Shown here one piece after another: positions 34,183 through 43,718 of a stretch of 64,000 bases of DNA. This DNA comes from DASZHJ01 sp963735465 (lineage in GTDB: Bacteria > Pseudomonadota > Alphaproteobacteria > ATCC43930 > CGMCC-115725). The notes beneath the pieces were generated by a model. The model searched no databases and was not told where the DNA came from. It was given only the letters and a program-made list of their open reading frames with translations. The stretch covers positions 744,001-808,000 of the forward strand of contig CAVTLA010000002.1 of NCBI GenBank assembly GCA_963735465.1. The letters are read 5' to 3'. The position numbers and the translations under genes are program-made. Each line of letters starts with the position of its first letter. Position 1 is the first letter of the stretch.

Positions 34183-34617
34183 TCAGCCCACGCCGGCGAT
34201 ATAGGTCTTGAGGGAGCTCGCCTCGTATTCGATCTCGTCGACCCGGCTCTTGACGACGTCGCCGATGCTGACGAGGCCGGCGAGGCGCCCGTTGCGCAGC
34301 ACCGGCACGTGGCGGATGCGGCGCTCGGTCATCAGCGCCATGAGATCGGCGATCCGATCGTCGGGGCCGCAGGTGACGACCGTGCGCGTCATCGCGGTCT
34401 CGACCCGCCGCTCCAGCAGCGAGACGCCCTCGGCGCCAAGGCCGCGCACGATGTCGCGCTCGGACAGGATGCCCTGGGGCACCGTGCCGTCGGCGCTCAC
34501 GACAAGGGCGCCGATGCGCTTCTTCGCCAGGAGATCCACCGCGTCGCCGATCGTCGCGGTGGGCGGGATGGTGATGACGGTGTTGCCTTTGGTCTTCAGG
34601 ATGGCTTCGACGTTCAT
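34183..34617 (-). CDS. CBS domain-pair protein
   Basis: 144 residues with two CBS motifs: TIPPTATIGDAVDLLAKKRIGALVV (about 17-41) and VVTCGPDDRIADLMALMTERRIRHVPVL (about 80-107), ending in a short helix. Stand-alone CBS pairs bind adenine nucleotides and sense energy state. Overlaps the preceding small gene by 4 bp. Confidence 0.87.
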   Translation of the reverse strand: MNVEAILKTKGNTVITIPPTATIGDAVDLLAKKRIGALVVSADGTVPQGILSERDIVRGLGAEGVSLLERRVETAMTRTVVTCGPDDRIADLMALMTERRIRHVPVLRNGRLAGLVSIGDVVKSRVDEIEYEASSLKTYIAGVG

Positions 34618-34796
34618 GGCGATTTCCCCTTCGGCCGCCGGTTCGCCGGCAGCTCGCGTTCGGCGCCGACCCGCGTCACCAGAGCCTCGACCTGATGACG
34701 CTCGACGCCATCGGCACGCATCAACAGACGCGCGATCTCCTCGTTCAGCAAATCCTTAACGGCCGGTTCCGAGCCGGGCGCTCGACACTCTCCCAT
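34614..34796 (-). CDS. small hypothetical protein upstream of the CBS gene
   Basis: 60 residues: GSEPAVKDLLNEEIARLLMRADGVERHQVEALVTRVGAER, then a basic tail. Not recognised; the helical segment could pair with the CBS protein. The stop overlaps the CBS start (ATGA), indicating translational coupling. The ATG at 34796 was chosen; the frame extends to 34835. Confidence 0.6.
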   Translation of the reverse strand: MGECRAPGSEPAVKDLLNEEIARLLMRADGVERHQVEALVTRVGAERELPANRRPKGKSP

Positions 34797-34924
34797 TGTG
34801 CACCTCCACGGGCGCCGGTGGACGGCGGACGACACCCCTCAAGAGTCATGTAGCGTGCCTCATTCGGTGCACCAATAGCGTGGCGCAAATATAGCCAGAG
34901 GGCGATGTCAATCTTGAGTGCAGG

Positions 34925-34987
34925 CGTTGTGCAGCGCACACGCCCTTGGCCCCCAGCGCCGCTGAGAGCGTTGCGCGCTGCACAACG
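34925..34987. other. long-spaced inverted repeat
   Basis: Perfect 13-bp arms CGTTGTGCAGCGC and GCGCTGCACAACG separated by 37 nt, in the gap between the metallophosphoesterase stop and the CBS operon's promoter. It could act as a terminator for the phosphoesterase transcript or as a two-site operator. Confidence 0.5.
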
Positions 34988-35000
34988 GCCCAGCGCCCGG

Positions 35001-35810
35001 TCAGAGCACCCGGCGCAGATAGGCCTCGGCGCCCTTGGTGGGGTCCCAGTGGCGGGGATATCCCAGGGAGACTTCCTGGAAATGCACGCCGTCGACGAAG
35101 CGGCTCGCGCGGACGTGAAGATGGCCATAGACGACGGCGCGGGCGCGAAAGCGCCGGTGCCAGTCCGCGGTGGCGCTCGTGCCGCACCAGGGCGCGAAGC
35201 GCGGCTTCCGCGGCAGCACCACATCCTCCGCCCGCAACGGATAGTGATTGATCAGCACCGTCGCGGCATCGCCGGGAATCTCGCTCAGCCGTCGCGCCGT
35301 CGACTCGACGCGGGCCCGGCACCACTGGGCGATGCCGTCGAAAGGCGCGGCGCTGAGCCGACGCTCGTCGCTGGCGACGATGCCGGCCTCCGCCGCCCAG
35401 GCAATGACGCCGTCCCGCGTCACCTCCCGCGGCCGGAAGCTGTAGTCGTAGAGCAGCGTCATCGGCGCGATCACGGTTCGGGGGCCGTCGCCGGGCCAGT
35501 CGAGGTAGGCATCCTCCGGCGTCACCACCCCATGGGCGCGCGCCAGCGCCACCAGCTCGTCGTAGCGCGCGACGCCGGCCGGCGCGTTCTCCGGATGCCG
35601 CTCGGTCCAGAGCTCGTGATTGCCGGGAACCCAGAACAGCTTCGCGAAGCGCGGCGCCAGCGTCTCGAACACAAGGGCGAGATCGTCCCGGCGATCGCCG
35701 ACGTCGCCGGCAAGAATGAGCCAGTCCTCCGGCCGCGGCGCCAGCGCCGCGATGGCCCGGCGGTTGACGTCGCTGCCGATATGGAGATCGCTGATCGCCC
35801 AGAGCTTCAT
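35001..35810 (-). CDS. metallophosphoesterase (calcineurin-like)
   Basis: About 269 residues. The five metal-binding motifs are visible: DLHIG near the N-terminus, GDVGDR, GNHELW, NHYPL and GHLHVR, the di-metal calcineurin-like phosphoesterase arrangement. Substrate unknown. The ATG at 35810 was chosen because MKLWAISDLHIG is the usual family start. Confidence 0.9.
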   Translation of the reverse strand: MKLWAISDLHIGSDVNRRAIAALAPRPEDWLILAGDVGDRRDDLALVFETLAPRFAKLFWVPGNHELWTERHPENAPAGVARYDELVALARAHGVVTPEDAYLDWPGDGPRTVIAPMTLLYDYSFRPREVTRDGVIAWAAEAGIVASDERRLSAAPFDGIAQWCRARVESTARRLSEIPGDAATVLINHYPLRAEDVVLPRKPRFAPWCGTSATADWHRRFRARAVVYGHLHVRASRFVDGVHFQEVSLGYPRHWDPTKGAEAYLRRVL

Positions 35811-35853
35811 GTATCGCCAAGGTAGTGGGTCGACCTGCATGCGGGAAGGGCAT

Positions 35854-35969
35854 GGTGCGTCCTTCGACGCGCTTCGCTTGCTCAGGATGAGGAAGATTGG
35901 GAGATGGCATCAAGAAAATCTCCTCATCCTGAGCAAGCGACCCACAGGGAGCGCGTCGAAGGACGCACC
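35854..35969. repeat. interspersed palindromic repeat, family 2 copy 2
   Basis: Perfect 19-bp outer arms starting GGTGCGTCCTTCG; inner arms CTCAGGATGAGGA / TCCTCATCCTGAG. Same family as 6621-6733, located between divergent genes. Confidence 0.85.
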
Positions 35970-36028
35970 CCGCTTCCGCCCGCACGCCCACTCCGCTAAG
36001 CTCTGCGGCCTCATTTCGGGAGCGGCTC

Positions 36029-36871
36029 ATGGGTACCCATATCGTCTGCCTCACCTTCGACTTCGATGCCATGTCGGGTTTCATCGCCCGCGGCCTCACC
36101 ACGCCGACGCCGATCTCGCGCGGCGAGTTCGGCGTGATGGCGTCCAAGCGCATCGTCGATCTCCTGCGCCGCTACGAGATCCCGAGCACCTGGTTCATCC
36201 CCGGCCATACCATCGAGACCTATCCCGACGCCTGCCGCGTCATCGCCGAGGCCGGCCACGAGATCGCCCACCACGGCTGGACCCATCAGCCGCCGGCGAC
36301 ACTCTCGCGGGAGCAGGAAGAATGGAACCTCGTGCGCGGCAACGAGGCGATCCGCATGATCACCGGCACCAGCGCGCGGGGCTATCGCTCGCCGTCCTGG
36401 GATCTGAGCCCGCACACCATCGAGCTGCTGCTGAAGCACGGCTTCCTCTATGACAGCAGCATGATGGGACACGACTACCTGCCCTATCGCGCCCGCAGCG
36501 GCGACGTGATCGAGCTGGAGCGGCCGGCTGAGTTCGGTGCCGAGACCGAGCTGGTGGAGATGCCGATCAGCTGGTCCGTCGACGACTACACGCACTTCGA
36601 ATATATGCGCATGCCGACCTCGCTCGCGCCCGGCCTCAAGGCATCGGGCGGCGTGCTGGAGAACTGGTACGACGATTTCGACTACATGACGCGGATCCAG
36701 GACTGGGGCGTCCTGACCTATACCTGTCATCCCTTCGTGATCGGCCGCGGCCACCGGATGCTGATGCTGGAGCGGCTGATCGAGAAGCTGCGCGCCGGCG
36801 GCGCGGTGTTCCAGACCATGGAGACGGTGGCGCAGGCGTGGCGCGCCGAGGCGCCGGCGCCGAAGGGTTAA
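36029..36871 (+). CDS. polysaccharide deacetylase family protein
   Basis: 280 residues with the NodB-type fold: CLTFDFDAMSG (metal-binding Asp), WFIPGHTIETYP, GHEIAHHGWTHQ (His ligands of the S/TxxxH type), YRSPSWDLSP, and a late TCHPFVIGRG. No signal peptide is seen, so it acts in the cytosol; members of this branch (PuuE-like or imidase-like) hydrolyse allantoin-type amides or other N-acyl bonds rather than chitin. Substrate open. Confidence 0.87.
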   Translation: MGTHIVCLTFDFDAMSGFIARGLTTPTPISRGEFGVMASKRIVDLLRRYEIPSTWFIPGHTIETYPDACRVIAEAGHEIAHHGWTHQPPATLSREQEEWNLVRGNEAIRMITGTSARGYRSPSWDLSPHTIELLLKHGFLYDSSMMGHDYLPYRARSGDVIELERPAEFGAETELVEMPISWSVDDYTHFEYMRMPTSLAPGLKASGGVLENWYDDFDYMTRIQDWGVLTYTCHPFVIGRGHRMLMLERLIEKLRAGGAVFQTMETVAQAWRAEAPAPKG

Positions 36872-36887
36872 CGCCAGCTAACCACGC

Positions 36888-36911
36888 CAGCCCGGAAGGG
36901 GGGTTTTTTTA
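36888..36911 (+). terminator. weak intrinsic terminator-like site
   Basis: Short GC hairpin (CCC-GGAA-GGG) followed by seven T after the deacetylase stop. Confidence 0.3.
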
Positions 36912-36936
36912 ACCGGAGCTGTCGTCAAATGTCGGC

Positions 36937-37563
36937 ATGCCCGAAGATCACGAGCGGCCCCCGCCCGCCTTGCCGGCGATCGACGACCGCACGATCGACG
37001 CCTGGACCGACGCGATCGCCAGCGGCGAGATCGCGCCCGTCCGCGCCGTCTTCGGCGGCGTCGGCGCGTCCGGCCCCGAGGTGATCTGGCGCCCGGACAC
37101 CGCGCACCTCGCCCACAAGCCGCTGCGCTTCCTGCTCGACTACTGGACGAGGCTCGCCGCCGGCCGCGAGATGCCGCGCGCCGACGAGATCGACGCCGTC
37201 GACATGCGCCCGGCGCTCGGTTTCATCATTCTCGTGGACGTGGTCGAGAGCGGCGCCAACTTCCGCTATCGGCTGTTCGGCAGCACCCTCGTCGCCGCCT
37301 CCGGCTTCGACATGACCGGGCGCCTCCTGACCGAGCACAAGGCATCGCCCCACGTGCACGGCTTCTATCTCGCCGCCTATCGCGCGGCGCTCCGGCGCCG
37401 CGAGCCGCTCTTCACCGATCACGGCCCCTCCCACGCGGTGCGGACCAAGGCGTGGCACCGCCTCGTGCTGCCTTTCGCCGACGACACCGGCGCCATCGTC
37501 CGCTTCCTCGTCGGCACCATTCCCCTGAGCCGCAGCGGCGCGCCCCTCACCGGCCGCTACTGA
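36937..37563 (+). CDS. PAS_5-type PAS domain protein
   Basis: 208 residues, same family as the gene at 471-1094: LRFLLDYWTRLAAGREMPRADEI, then MRPALGFIILVDVVESGANFRYRLFGSTLVAASG and a C-terminal sheet RLVLPFADDTGAIVRFLVGTIPL. A stand-alone sensory or structural PAS of unknown ligand. Confidence 0.8.
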   Translation: MPEDHERPPPALPAIDDRTIDAWTDAIASGEIAPVRAVFGGVGASGPEVIWRPDTAHLAHKPLRFLLDYWTRLAAGREMPRADEIDAVDMRPALGFIILVDVVESGANFRYRLFGSTLVAASGFDMTGRLLTEHKASPHVHGFYLAAYRAALRRREPLFTDHGPSHAVRTKAWHRLVLPFADDTGAIVRFLVGTIPLSRSGAPLTGRY

Positions 37564-37641
37564 TCGCACTCCTCCGGGCTTGAGATGCGGCCGCGAATCT
37601 GACATTGAGAGGCCCACAGCAGCATCGGGGGACCAAGAGAC

Positions 37642-37998
37642 ATGGCCACGATCGACCGGTCATTCATCATCAGCGGCGCCGTGCTCGGACTTCTGGGCAT
37701 GATCTTCGGCATCTATATGGGGATCGGACAGGATTTCACCCTGGCGCCGGCTCATGCGCATTGGAATCTGGTGGGCTGGGTCGGCATGGTGCTGTTCGGC
37801 CTTGCCTACCGTACCGGTCTCGCCAAGGCGGACCGCTGGGCGACGGTGCATTTCTGGATCGCCCTCGTCGGCGCCGTGATCTTTCCCATCGGCATCGCGG
37901 TCTCCATCCTCCACGAGCAGCCGGCGCTCGCGATCGCCGGCTCGCTCCTGGTGCTGCTCTCGATGATCCTGTTCCTGGTCAACGTGCTCCGCGCCTGA
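37642..37998 (+). CDS. four-helix heme-copper subunit I-like membrane protein
   Basis: 118 residues, four predicted helices. The second helix holds APAHAHWNLVGWVGMVLFGLAYR, the motif shared with cbb3/NorB-type oxidase subunit I fragments; its His residues could bind heme. Full oxidase subunits are about 450 residues, so this is a short stand-alone relative of unknown function. GGGGGACC precedes the ATG. Confidence 0.75.
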   Translation: MATIDRSFIISGAVLGLLGMIFGIYMGIGQDFTLAPAHAHWNLVGWVGMVLFGLAYRTGLAKADRWATVHFWIALVGAVIFPIGIAVSILHEQPALAIAGSLLVLLSMILFLVNVLRA

Positions 37999-38044
37999 AC
38001 GCACCGCACGAGCGCCAGAAGGCGCCGGCATCGAGGGGGAAGCC

Positions 38045-39382
38045 ATGGCACGGGAGCCGGTCAACGTCGCGGAGTTCATCGATCGCGCTGACGTGAGCCG
38101 GTTCCAGGTCACGCTGATGGTGATCTGCGGCCTGGTGGCGATGCTCGACGGCTTCGACGCGCAGCTCATCGGCTATGTCGTGCCGGCGGTGGCCAAGAGC
38201 TGGGGCATCGAGGGCGCCGCCATCGGCGCCAGCTTCAAATGGGTGTTCGCGGCGGGCCTCTTCGGCCTCACCATCGGCGCGCTCCTGGGCGGACCGCTGG
38301 CGGATCGCATCGGCCGGAAATCGGTGATGCTGACGTCGGTGGCGATCTTCGGCCTCTTCACCCTGGCGAGCACGCTGGCCGAGGACGTGCCGCAGCTCAC
38401 GCTCCTGCGCTTCCTCACCGGCCTCGGCCTCGGCGGCGCCATGCCCAACACCATCGCGCTGACGGCGGAATACGCGCCGGCGCGCGTGCGCACCACCCTC
38501 ATCACGGCGATGTTCGTGGGATTTCCCATCGGCAATGTCGTCGCGGGGCTGGTGAGCGTGCCGCTGATGGACCGGTTCGGCTGGCCCGGCGTCTTCTACT
38601 TCGGCGGCCTCGCGCCCTTGATCCTGCTGCCGGTGGCGTCGGCGCTGCTGCCGGAGTCCGTGCGCTTCCTGGTGGCGCGCGGGCGGGCCTCGAGCCGCGT
38701 CGCCGCCATCCTCCGGCGCATCCAGGACGACCCGCGCCTCGCCGGCGGCACGCAGTTCCTGCTGCCGGAGAAGGAGCTCGCCGGCCTCCCCATGAAGCAC
38801 CTCTTCCTCGAGGGCCGCGCCGCCGGCACGCTGCTGCTCTGGGTCGCGTTCTTCATGAATCTGCTGATCATCTATTTCTTCGTGAGCTGGCTGCCGCTGA
38901 TCCTGCGCCAGGTCGGGCTCTCCGCCGAGCATTCGATCTGGACCGCGGCGTTGTTCAATACCGGCGGCGCGCTGGGCGGCGTCGCCATCGGCTGGCTCAC
39001 CGACCGGAGCGAGCCCTACAAGCTCATCATCGGCTCCTTCGCGGCGGGCGCCCTCGCCATCGCCGCCATCGCGCTCGCCGGCGGCTCGCTGCCGCTCCTC
39101 GTCGTCACCATCTTCCTGGCGGGGCTCACGGTGGTGGGGGCGCAGTTCGGGATCAATGCCCTGGCGGCGCGTCTCTATCCCACCCATGTGCGCTCCACCG
39201 GCGTGAGCTGGGGCCTCGGCATCGGCCGCCTCGGCTCGATCGTTGGTCCCTATATCGGCGGCGTGCTGCTGCAGCTCCACTGGGACCCGCACCAGCTCTT
39301 CCTCGCCGCCGCCGTCCCGGCCGTCATCGCGACCGTGGCGATGATCTTCATGAGCCGCACACGGTTAGCGCAGCAGGTGTGA
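38045..39382 (+). CDS. MFS transporter, AAHS (aromatic acid/H+ symporter) type
   Basis: 445 residues, 12 helices. MFS signatures: LDGFDAQLIGYVVPA in helix 1 (typical of the AAHS/BenK-PcaK group), loop motif GPLADRIGRKSVM, GLGLGGAMPNTIALTAEYAPARVR, and a second GWLTDRSEPYK loop. It probably takes up an aromatic or other organic acid. A REP-like repeat follows. Confidence 0.88.
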   Translation: MAREPVNVAEFIDRADVSRFQVTLMVICGLVAMLDGFDAQLIGYVVPAVAKSWGIEGAAIGASFKWVFAAGLFGLTIGALLGGPLADRIGRKSVMLTSVAIFGLFTLASTLAEDVPQLTLLRFLTGLGLGGAMPNTIALTAEYAPARVRTTLITAMFVGFPIGNVVAGLVSVPLMDRFGWPGVFYFGGLAPLILLPVASALLPESVRFLVARGRASSRVAAILRRIQDDPRLAGGTQFLLPEKELAGLPMKHLFLEGRAAGTLLLWVAFFMNLLIIYFFVSWLPLILRQVGLSAEHSIWTAALFNTGGALGGVAIGWLTDRSEPYKLIIGSFAAGALAIAAIALAGGSLPLLVVTIFLAGLTVVGAQFGINALAARLYPTHVRSTGVSWGLGIGRLGSIVGPYIGGVLLQLHWDPHQLFLAAAVPAVIATVAMIFMSRTRLAQQV

Positions 39383-39407
39383 GGGCCCGTCAGAATTTTC
39401 CCCGACC

Positions 39408-39487
39408 GTCATGGCCGGGCTTGACCCGGCCATCCACGAATTTCCCGGTCGCAAGACGTGGATGCCCGGCTCAAGGCCGGGCATGAC
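39408..39487. repeat. REP/BIME-like palindrome, family 1 copy 2
   Basis: Outer arms begin GTCATGGCCGGG and end GGGCATGAC; same arrangement as 10386-10464, with the right half recoded (GCCCGGCTCAAGGCCGGGC). Again between convergent stops. Confidence 0.85.
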
Positions 39488-39514
39488 GGAAATGTAAAGA
39501 GGCACGCGTGACTC

Positions 39515-41734
39515 TTACGCGTGCGTCATCGCCTCCTTGACGCGCTCCGGCGTCATCGGGGCTTGGCGCAACCGCGCGCCTGTCGCGTCGAAGATCGCGT
39601 TGGCGAGCGCGGCGCCCACCGGCGCGGTCGCCGCCTCGCCGCCACCGAGGGGCGGCAGCTCGGGCCGGTCGACGAGATCCACTACCACCTCCGGCAGGTC
39701 GGGGAATTTCAGGATCGGGTAGCTCGCCCAGTCGGTGCTGGTGACGCGGTCCTTGTCGAAGACGACTTCCTCGAAGAGCGCGCGGCTCAGCGTCTGCACG
39801 ATGCCGCCCTCAACCTGGTTCTTGAGCGCGTCCGGGTTGACCACCAGCCCGCAGTCGTGGGCGCAGATCACGCGCCGCACGCGGACCACGCCGGAGCCGC
39901 GATCCACCGTCACCTCCATGCCGATGGCGACGTAATTCTCAGCGTGCTTGTAGTGGGTGTAGGCGATGCCGCGGCCCTGCGCGAGGGCGCCCGTGCCTGC
40001 CCGGCTGCCGGCGGGGCGCGGCTCCCAATTCATTCGGGCCGCCACGCGCTTCAGCACCTCGATGCCGCGGGGATCGTCGAGGCCTTGCAGGCGGAACGCC
40101 AGGGGATCGGCGCCCGCGGCGGCGGCGAGCTCGTCGATGAAGCCCTCCACCGCGAAGGTGTTGCCGATCTTGCCCGGTGCGCGGATGTGCGACGGCCGGA
40201 GCGGCGTATCCTTGAGCCAGTGCGCCACCACCCGCACGTTCGGCACCGCATAGGCGGGATCGGCGTCCTGGGTGATGAGGCCGGTCGCGAGACCCTGCGG
40301 TTGCTGCAATCCGGCGGCTGATGGCGACAGCAGGGGAATGTTGGGGAGGCCCTTGGTCGCCTGGGGGATCCACATCTCCGCCTGCCACGCCGCGACGCGG
40401 CCGTTGCCGTCGAGGCTGGCGCGGAGGTCGAGGAGCTGCGGCGGACCCTTGGGATCCCAGCCGTGCTCGTCCTCCCGCATCCACTGCACGCGCACCGGCC
40501 GTCCGACCGCCCGCGACAGGAGAGCGGCGTCGGCGGCGGCGTCCTCGTGGCCGTTCATGCCGTAGCAGCCGGCGCCGTCGAGATAGACGAGGCGCACCTT
40601 CTCCGGCGCCAGGTCGAGGAACTTGGCGAAATGCGGCCGGTACTTGTGCGTGGATTGCGAGGCCGTCCAGATCGTGGCGGCGCCGTCGCGCACATCGGCC
40701 ACCGCGCAGGAGGGTCCTAGGGAGGCGTGGCTCTGGGGCGGCCAGTAGTAGGTGACGCTGAGCGCCTTTGCGTCGCCGCCGAGAATCTTCGCCGCGTCGC
40801 CTTTCGTCAGCAGCGCCTCGTCCGTCACCGGACTCTGGCGGATGGCGCGCTGCAGACCGTCGCTACCGGGTAGGCCGCTGCCGGCGCTCCAGCTCGCCTT
40901 CAGCTCGCGCGCCGCCCGCACCGCCGCCCATTCGTCCTCGGCGACGACACCGAGGAAGCTCTGGGCGCGCACCACGAGCACGCCGGGAATGCCCTTGATC
41001 GACGTCTCGTCCACCGACTGCAGCGTGGCGCCGATCGCCGGCGGATGGATGACGCGGCCGTGCAGCATGCGCGCCAGCTTGAAATCCTGCATGTAGATGT
41101 GGCGGCCGGTGACCTTCTCCGGCACGTCCGGCCGCGGCAGCGGCTTGCCCACCACGGTGTAGGTCCTGGGATCGCGGAGCGGCGCCTTGTCGTCGAGCTT
41201 CAATGCAAAGCGGTGGCCACCGATGAGGGCGCCGAAGCCGACGCTCCTCCCGCCGGACTTGGCCTTGACGGTGCCGTTCTCGATCACGAGTGAGTCCGGC
41301 GGCACCTTGAGCCGCTCGGCGGCGAGCTTGACCAGCGCCTGACGCGCGGTCGCCGCCGCCTGGCGGATCTGCACGCCGCCCTTGGCGATGCCGGTGCTGC
41401 CGGAAGTCGGCCCCTGGTCCGGCGTCAGCGCCGTGTCGCCCTCGATGAGAGCGATCCGCCCGACCGGGATGCCCAGCTCCTCCGCCACCATCTGGCGCAT
41501 GGCGATGCGCAGGCCGGTGCCGAGATCGACCTTGCCGCTGTAGACGGTGACCGCGCCGTCCTGATGCACCGCGAGGAAGCCGTCCACCTCGGTGGCGTCG
41601 ACGGTCTTGCCGAGATCGCGGGCGAGCCCGCCGGTGCCCTGCGCCCGCGCCACGCCGGCGAGACCGAAGCTCACCACCACGGCGCCGCCGGCCTTCAGGA
41701 GATCGCGGCGGTTGAGATCGAGAGCGATCGTCAT
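39515..41734 (-). CDS. molybdopterin-binding subunit, isoquinoline 1-oxidoreductase (IorB) type
   Basis: 739 residues of the xanthine dehydrogenase family large subunit. Tat-type signal NRRDLLKAGGAVVVS at the N-terminus (periplasmic); molybdopterin segments such as GPTSGSTGIAKGG, GCYGMNGHEDAAADAALLSR and GGGEAATAPVGAALANAIFDATG at the C-terminus. It oxidises an N-heterocycle or aldehyde together with the [2Fe-2S] partner 10 bp upstream. No cytochrome partner gene is seen nearby. Confidence 0.92.
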   Translation of the reverse strand: MTIALDLNRRDLLKAGGAVVVSFGLAGVARAQGTGGLARDLGKTVDATEVDGFLAVHQDGAVTVYSGKVDLGTGLRIAMRQMVAEELGIPVGRIALIEGDTALTPDQGPTSGSTGIAKGGVQIRQAAATARQALVKLAAERLKVPPDSLVIENGTVKAKSGGRSVGFGALIGGHRFALKLDDKAPLRDPRTYTVVGKPLPRPDVPEKVTGRHIYMQDFKLARMLHGRVIHPPAIGATLQSVDETSIKGIPGVLVVRAQSFLGVVAEDEWAAVRAARELKASWSAGSGLPGSDGLQRAIRQSPVTDEALLTKGDAAKILGGDAKALSVTYYWPPQSHASLGPSCAVADVRDGAATIWTASQSTHKYRPHFAKFLDLAPEKVRLVYLDGAGCYGMNGHEDAAADAALLSRAVGRPVRVQWMREDEHGWDPKGPPQLLDLRASLDGNGRVAAWQAEMWIPQATKGLPNIPLLSPSAAGLQQPQGLATGLITQDADPAYAVPNVRVVAHWLKDTPLRPSHIRAPGKIGNTFAVEGFIDELAAAAGADPLAFRLQGLDDPRGIEVLKRVAARMNWEPRPAGSRAGTGALAQGRGIAYTHYKHAENYVAIGMEVTVDRGSGVVRVRRVICAHDCGLVVNPDALKNQVEGGIVQTLSRALFEEVVFDKDRVTSTDWASYPILKFPDLPEVVVDLVDRPELPPLGGGEAATAPVGAALANAIFDATGARLRQAPMTPERVKEAMTHA

Positions 41735-41744
41735 GATCCCCTCC

Positions 41745-42209
41745 TCACGCCGCGCCGGAGGCGCGCAGCACCGCGCGCACGATCCGCGTGTGGGTGCCGC
41801 AGCGACAGAGATTCTCGGCGAGCGCCTCCTTCACCTGCTCGGCGCTCGGCTTCGGGTTCTGCCGCAGCAGCGCCTTCGCGGTCATCACCATGCCGTTGGT
41901 GCAGTAGCCGCATTGCGCCGCCTGCTCGGCGATGAAGGCCGCCTGCACGGGATCGGGACGCTGAGGCGAGCCCAGCCCTTCGAGAGTGGTCACGGATTTT
42001 CCCGCGACCGCGCTCACCGGCGTGACGCAGGAGCGCGTGGCCTCGCCGTCCACCAGCACCGTGCAGGCGCCGCACTGGGCGAGGCCGCAGCCGAATTTCG
42101 TGCCGGTGAGGCCGATCGCATTGCGGATCACGTAGAGCAGCGGTTGATCCGGATCCCAGCTCTCGACGCGGTGCGCGCGACCGTTGACGCGGAAGGTGTA
42201 GCTGGCCAT
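41745..42209 (-). CDS. (2Fe-2S)-binding subunit, IorA type
   Basis: 154 residues. Plant-type [2Fe-2S] ligands in FGCGLAQCGACTVLVDG and the second cluster's cysteines in QCGYCTNGMVM and LCRCGTHTRI. Small subunit of the adjacent molybdenum hydroxylase, passing electrons out of the Mo site. The ATG at 42209 was chosen because MASYTFRVNG fits the family start. Confidence 0.94.
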   Translation of the reverse strand: MASYTFRVNGRAHRVESWDPDQPLLYVIRNAIGLTGTKFGCGLAQCGACTVLVDGEATRSCVTPVSAVAGKSVTTLEGLGSPQRPDPVQAAFIAEQAAQCGYCTNGMVMTAKALLRQNPKPSAEQVKEALAENLCRCGTHTRIVRAVLRASGAA

Positions 42210-42329
42210 GGCATGCCTCGCCGACATGAGGGGGCTCCGGCGCCAACTCTATCTCCTCCGGCCGATTGCGCAATCGCCCCACGCGTGCGACGCCGCGTGC
42301 CCTCGGGGCCTCGCAAAGAAGTGACCCGT

Positions 42330-43718
42330 CTAGGGCGCCGGCCGGCGCTGGCGCCAGGGCGTGGCGCGCTCGTAGGCGTCGCCCACCTTGAGCAGCGTCG
42401 CCTCGTCGAAGCGGCGGCCGACGAGCTGCAGGCCGATCGGCAATCCGGCCGCGGTGAAGCCGCAGCAGACGCTGAGGGCGGGGTGGCCGGATACATTGGC
42501 GGGCGTGGTCAGCGAGCCCCGCTCCAGGAAGGCGAGGCCGGGGACCTCCTCGATCTTCGGCGGCGGGATCAGCGACGTCGGAAACGCCAGCACCGTCCGA
42601 GCGCGGAGGGCCGAATCCATCTCCAGGGCGAGGCTGCGCCGGAGCCGCGTCGCCTGGACATAGTCGCTGGCGGAGATGAACGCTCCCGGCATGACGCGGC
42701 GGCGGAAGTAGGCGCCGTAGTCGCGCCAGCGCGTCTTGAGCGTCGCCTCGTGAATCGCGAAGGCCTCCGCCAGCAGGATCACGGCGCAGGCGGCGTGGTA
42801 GTCCTCCAGCGGCGAGAGCTTCACCTCCTCGACGCGGGCGCCGAGATCGCCCAGCGCCACCAGCGACGCGTCGACGGCGGCCCTCACTTCCGGATGCAGC
42901 GCCGGATCCGCCTCGTAGAAGCCGCGCGGCACGCCGATGCGCATGCCCTTGAGATCGCCGCCGAGCGCCGCGGCGTAGTCCGGCACCGGCACGTCGACCG
43001 ATGCGGGATCGCCGCTGTCGGCGCCGGCGATCGCCTGCAGCAGGAGCGCGCAATCCCGGGACGTCCAGGCCATCGGCCCGCAATTGTCGAGAGAGAAGGA
43101 AAGCGGCAGCACGCCGGCGCGGCTCACACGGCCATAGCTCGGCTTGATGCCAGCGAGGCCGCAGAACGCGCTGGGCTGGCGGATCGAGCCGCCGGTGTCG
43201 CTGCCGAGGGTACCCAGCGCCAGGCCCGCCGCCACCGCGGCGCCGGAGCCGCTGGAGGAGCCGCCGGTGAAGCAGGCGGGGTTCCAGGGATTGCGCGCCG
43301 GCGGAAACGGCAGGTCGAAGGATGGGCCGCCCATGGCGAACTCGTGCGTCGCGAGCTTGCCCAGCAGAATCGTGCCCGCCTCCGCCAGCTTTCGCGTGGT
43401 GGTGGCGTCCGCGCGCGGCACGTGATCGAGCTTGATTCGGGAATGGCCTGTCGTGCGGATGCCCGCGGTCTCGTAGATGTCCTTGAGGGCGATGGGAATG
43501 CCGTGCAGCGGCCCCTTGCGCTCGCCGCGCCGGAGCGCGGCCTCGGCCTCCCGTGCCGCCGCGCGCGCCGCCTCCGGCAAGGTCAGCACGTAACTGTGCA
43601 AGGTCCCGTCCTGCTCCTCGATGCGCCGGAGACAGGTCTCCACCAGCTCCACCGGCGAGACGTCCCCCGTCGCTAGCGCCGCGCTCGCCTCGGCGATGGT
43701 CCAGAAGTCGCCGCTCAC
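42330..43718 (-). CDS. amidase (amidase-signature family)
   Basis: 462 residues. Ser-cisSer-Lys triad: Lys in GIPIALKDIYETAG, and GGSSSGSGAAVAAGLALGTLGSDTGGSIRQPSAFCG carrying the two serines. Sequence order resembles GatA/AtzE-like amidases. The upstream AtzG-like small gene overlaps by 4 bp, as in AtzE-AtzG pairs that hydrolyse biuret-type amides. Substrate unproven. Confidence 0.92.
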   Translation of the reverse strand: MSGDFWTIAEASAALATGDVSPVELVETCLRRIEEQDGTLHSYVLTLPEAARAAAREAEAALRRGERKGPLHGIPIALKDIYETAGIRTTGHSRIKLDHVPRADATTTRKLAEAGTILLGKLATHEFAMGGPSFDLPFPPARNPWNPACFTGGSSSGSGAAVAAGLALGTLGSDTGGSIRQPSAFCGLAGIKPSYGRVSRAGVLPLSFSLDNCGPMAWTSRDCALLLQAIAGADSGDPASVDVPVPDYAAALGGDLKGMRIGVPRGFYEADPALHPEVRAAVDASLVALGDLGARVEEVKLSPLEDYHAACAVILLAEAFAIHEATLKTRWRDYGAYFRRRVMPGAFISASDYVQATRLRRSLALEMDSALRARTVLAFPTSLIPPPKIEEVPGLAFLERGSLTTPANVSGHPALSVCCGFTAAGLPIGLQLVGRRFDEATLLKVGDAYERATPWRQRRPAP

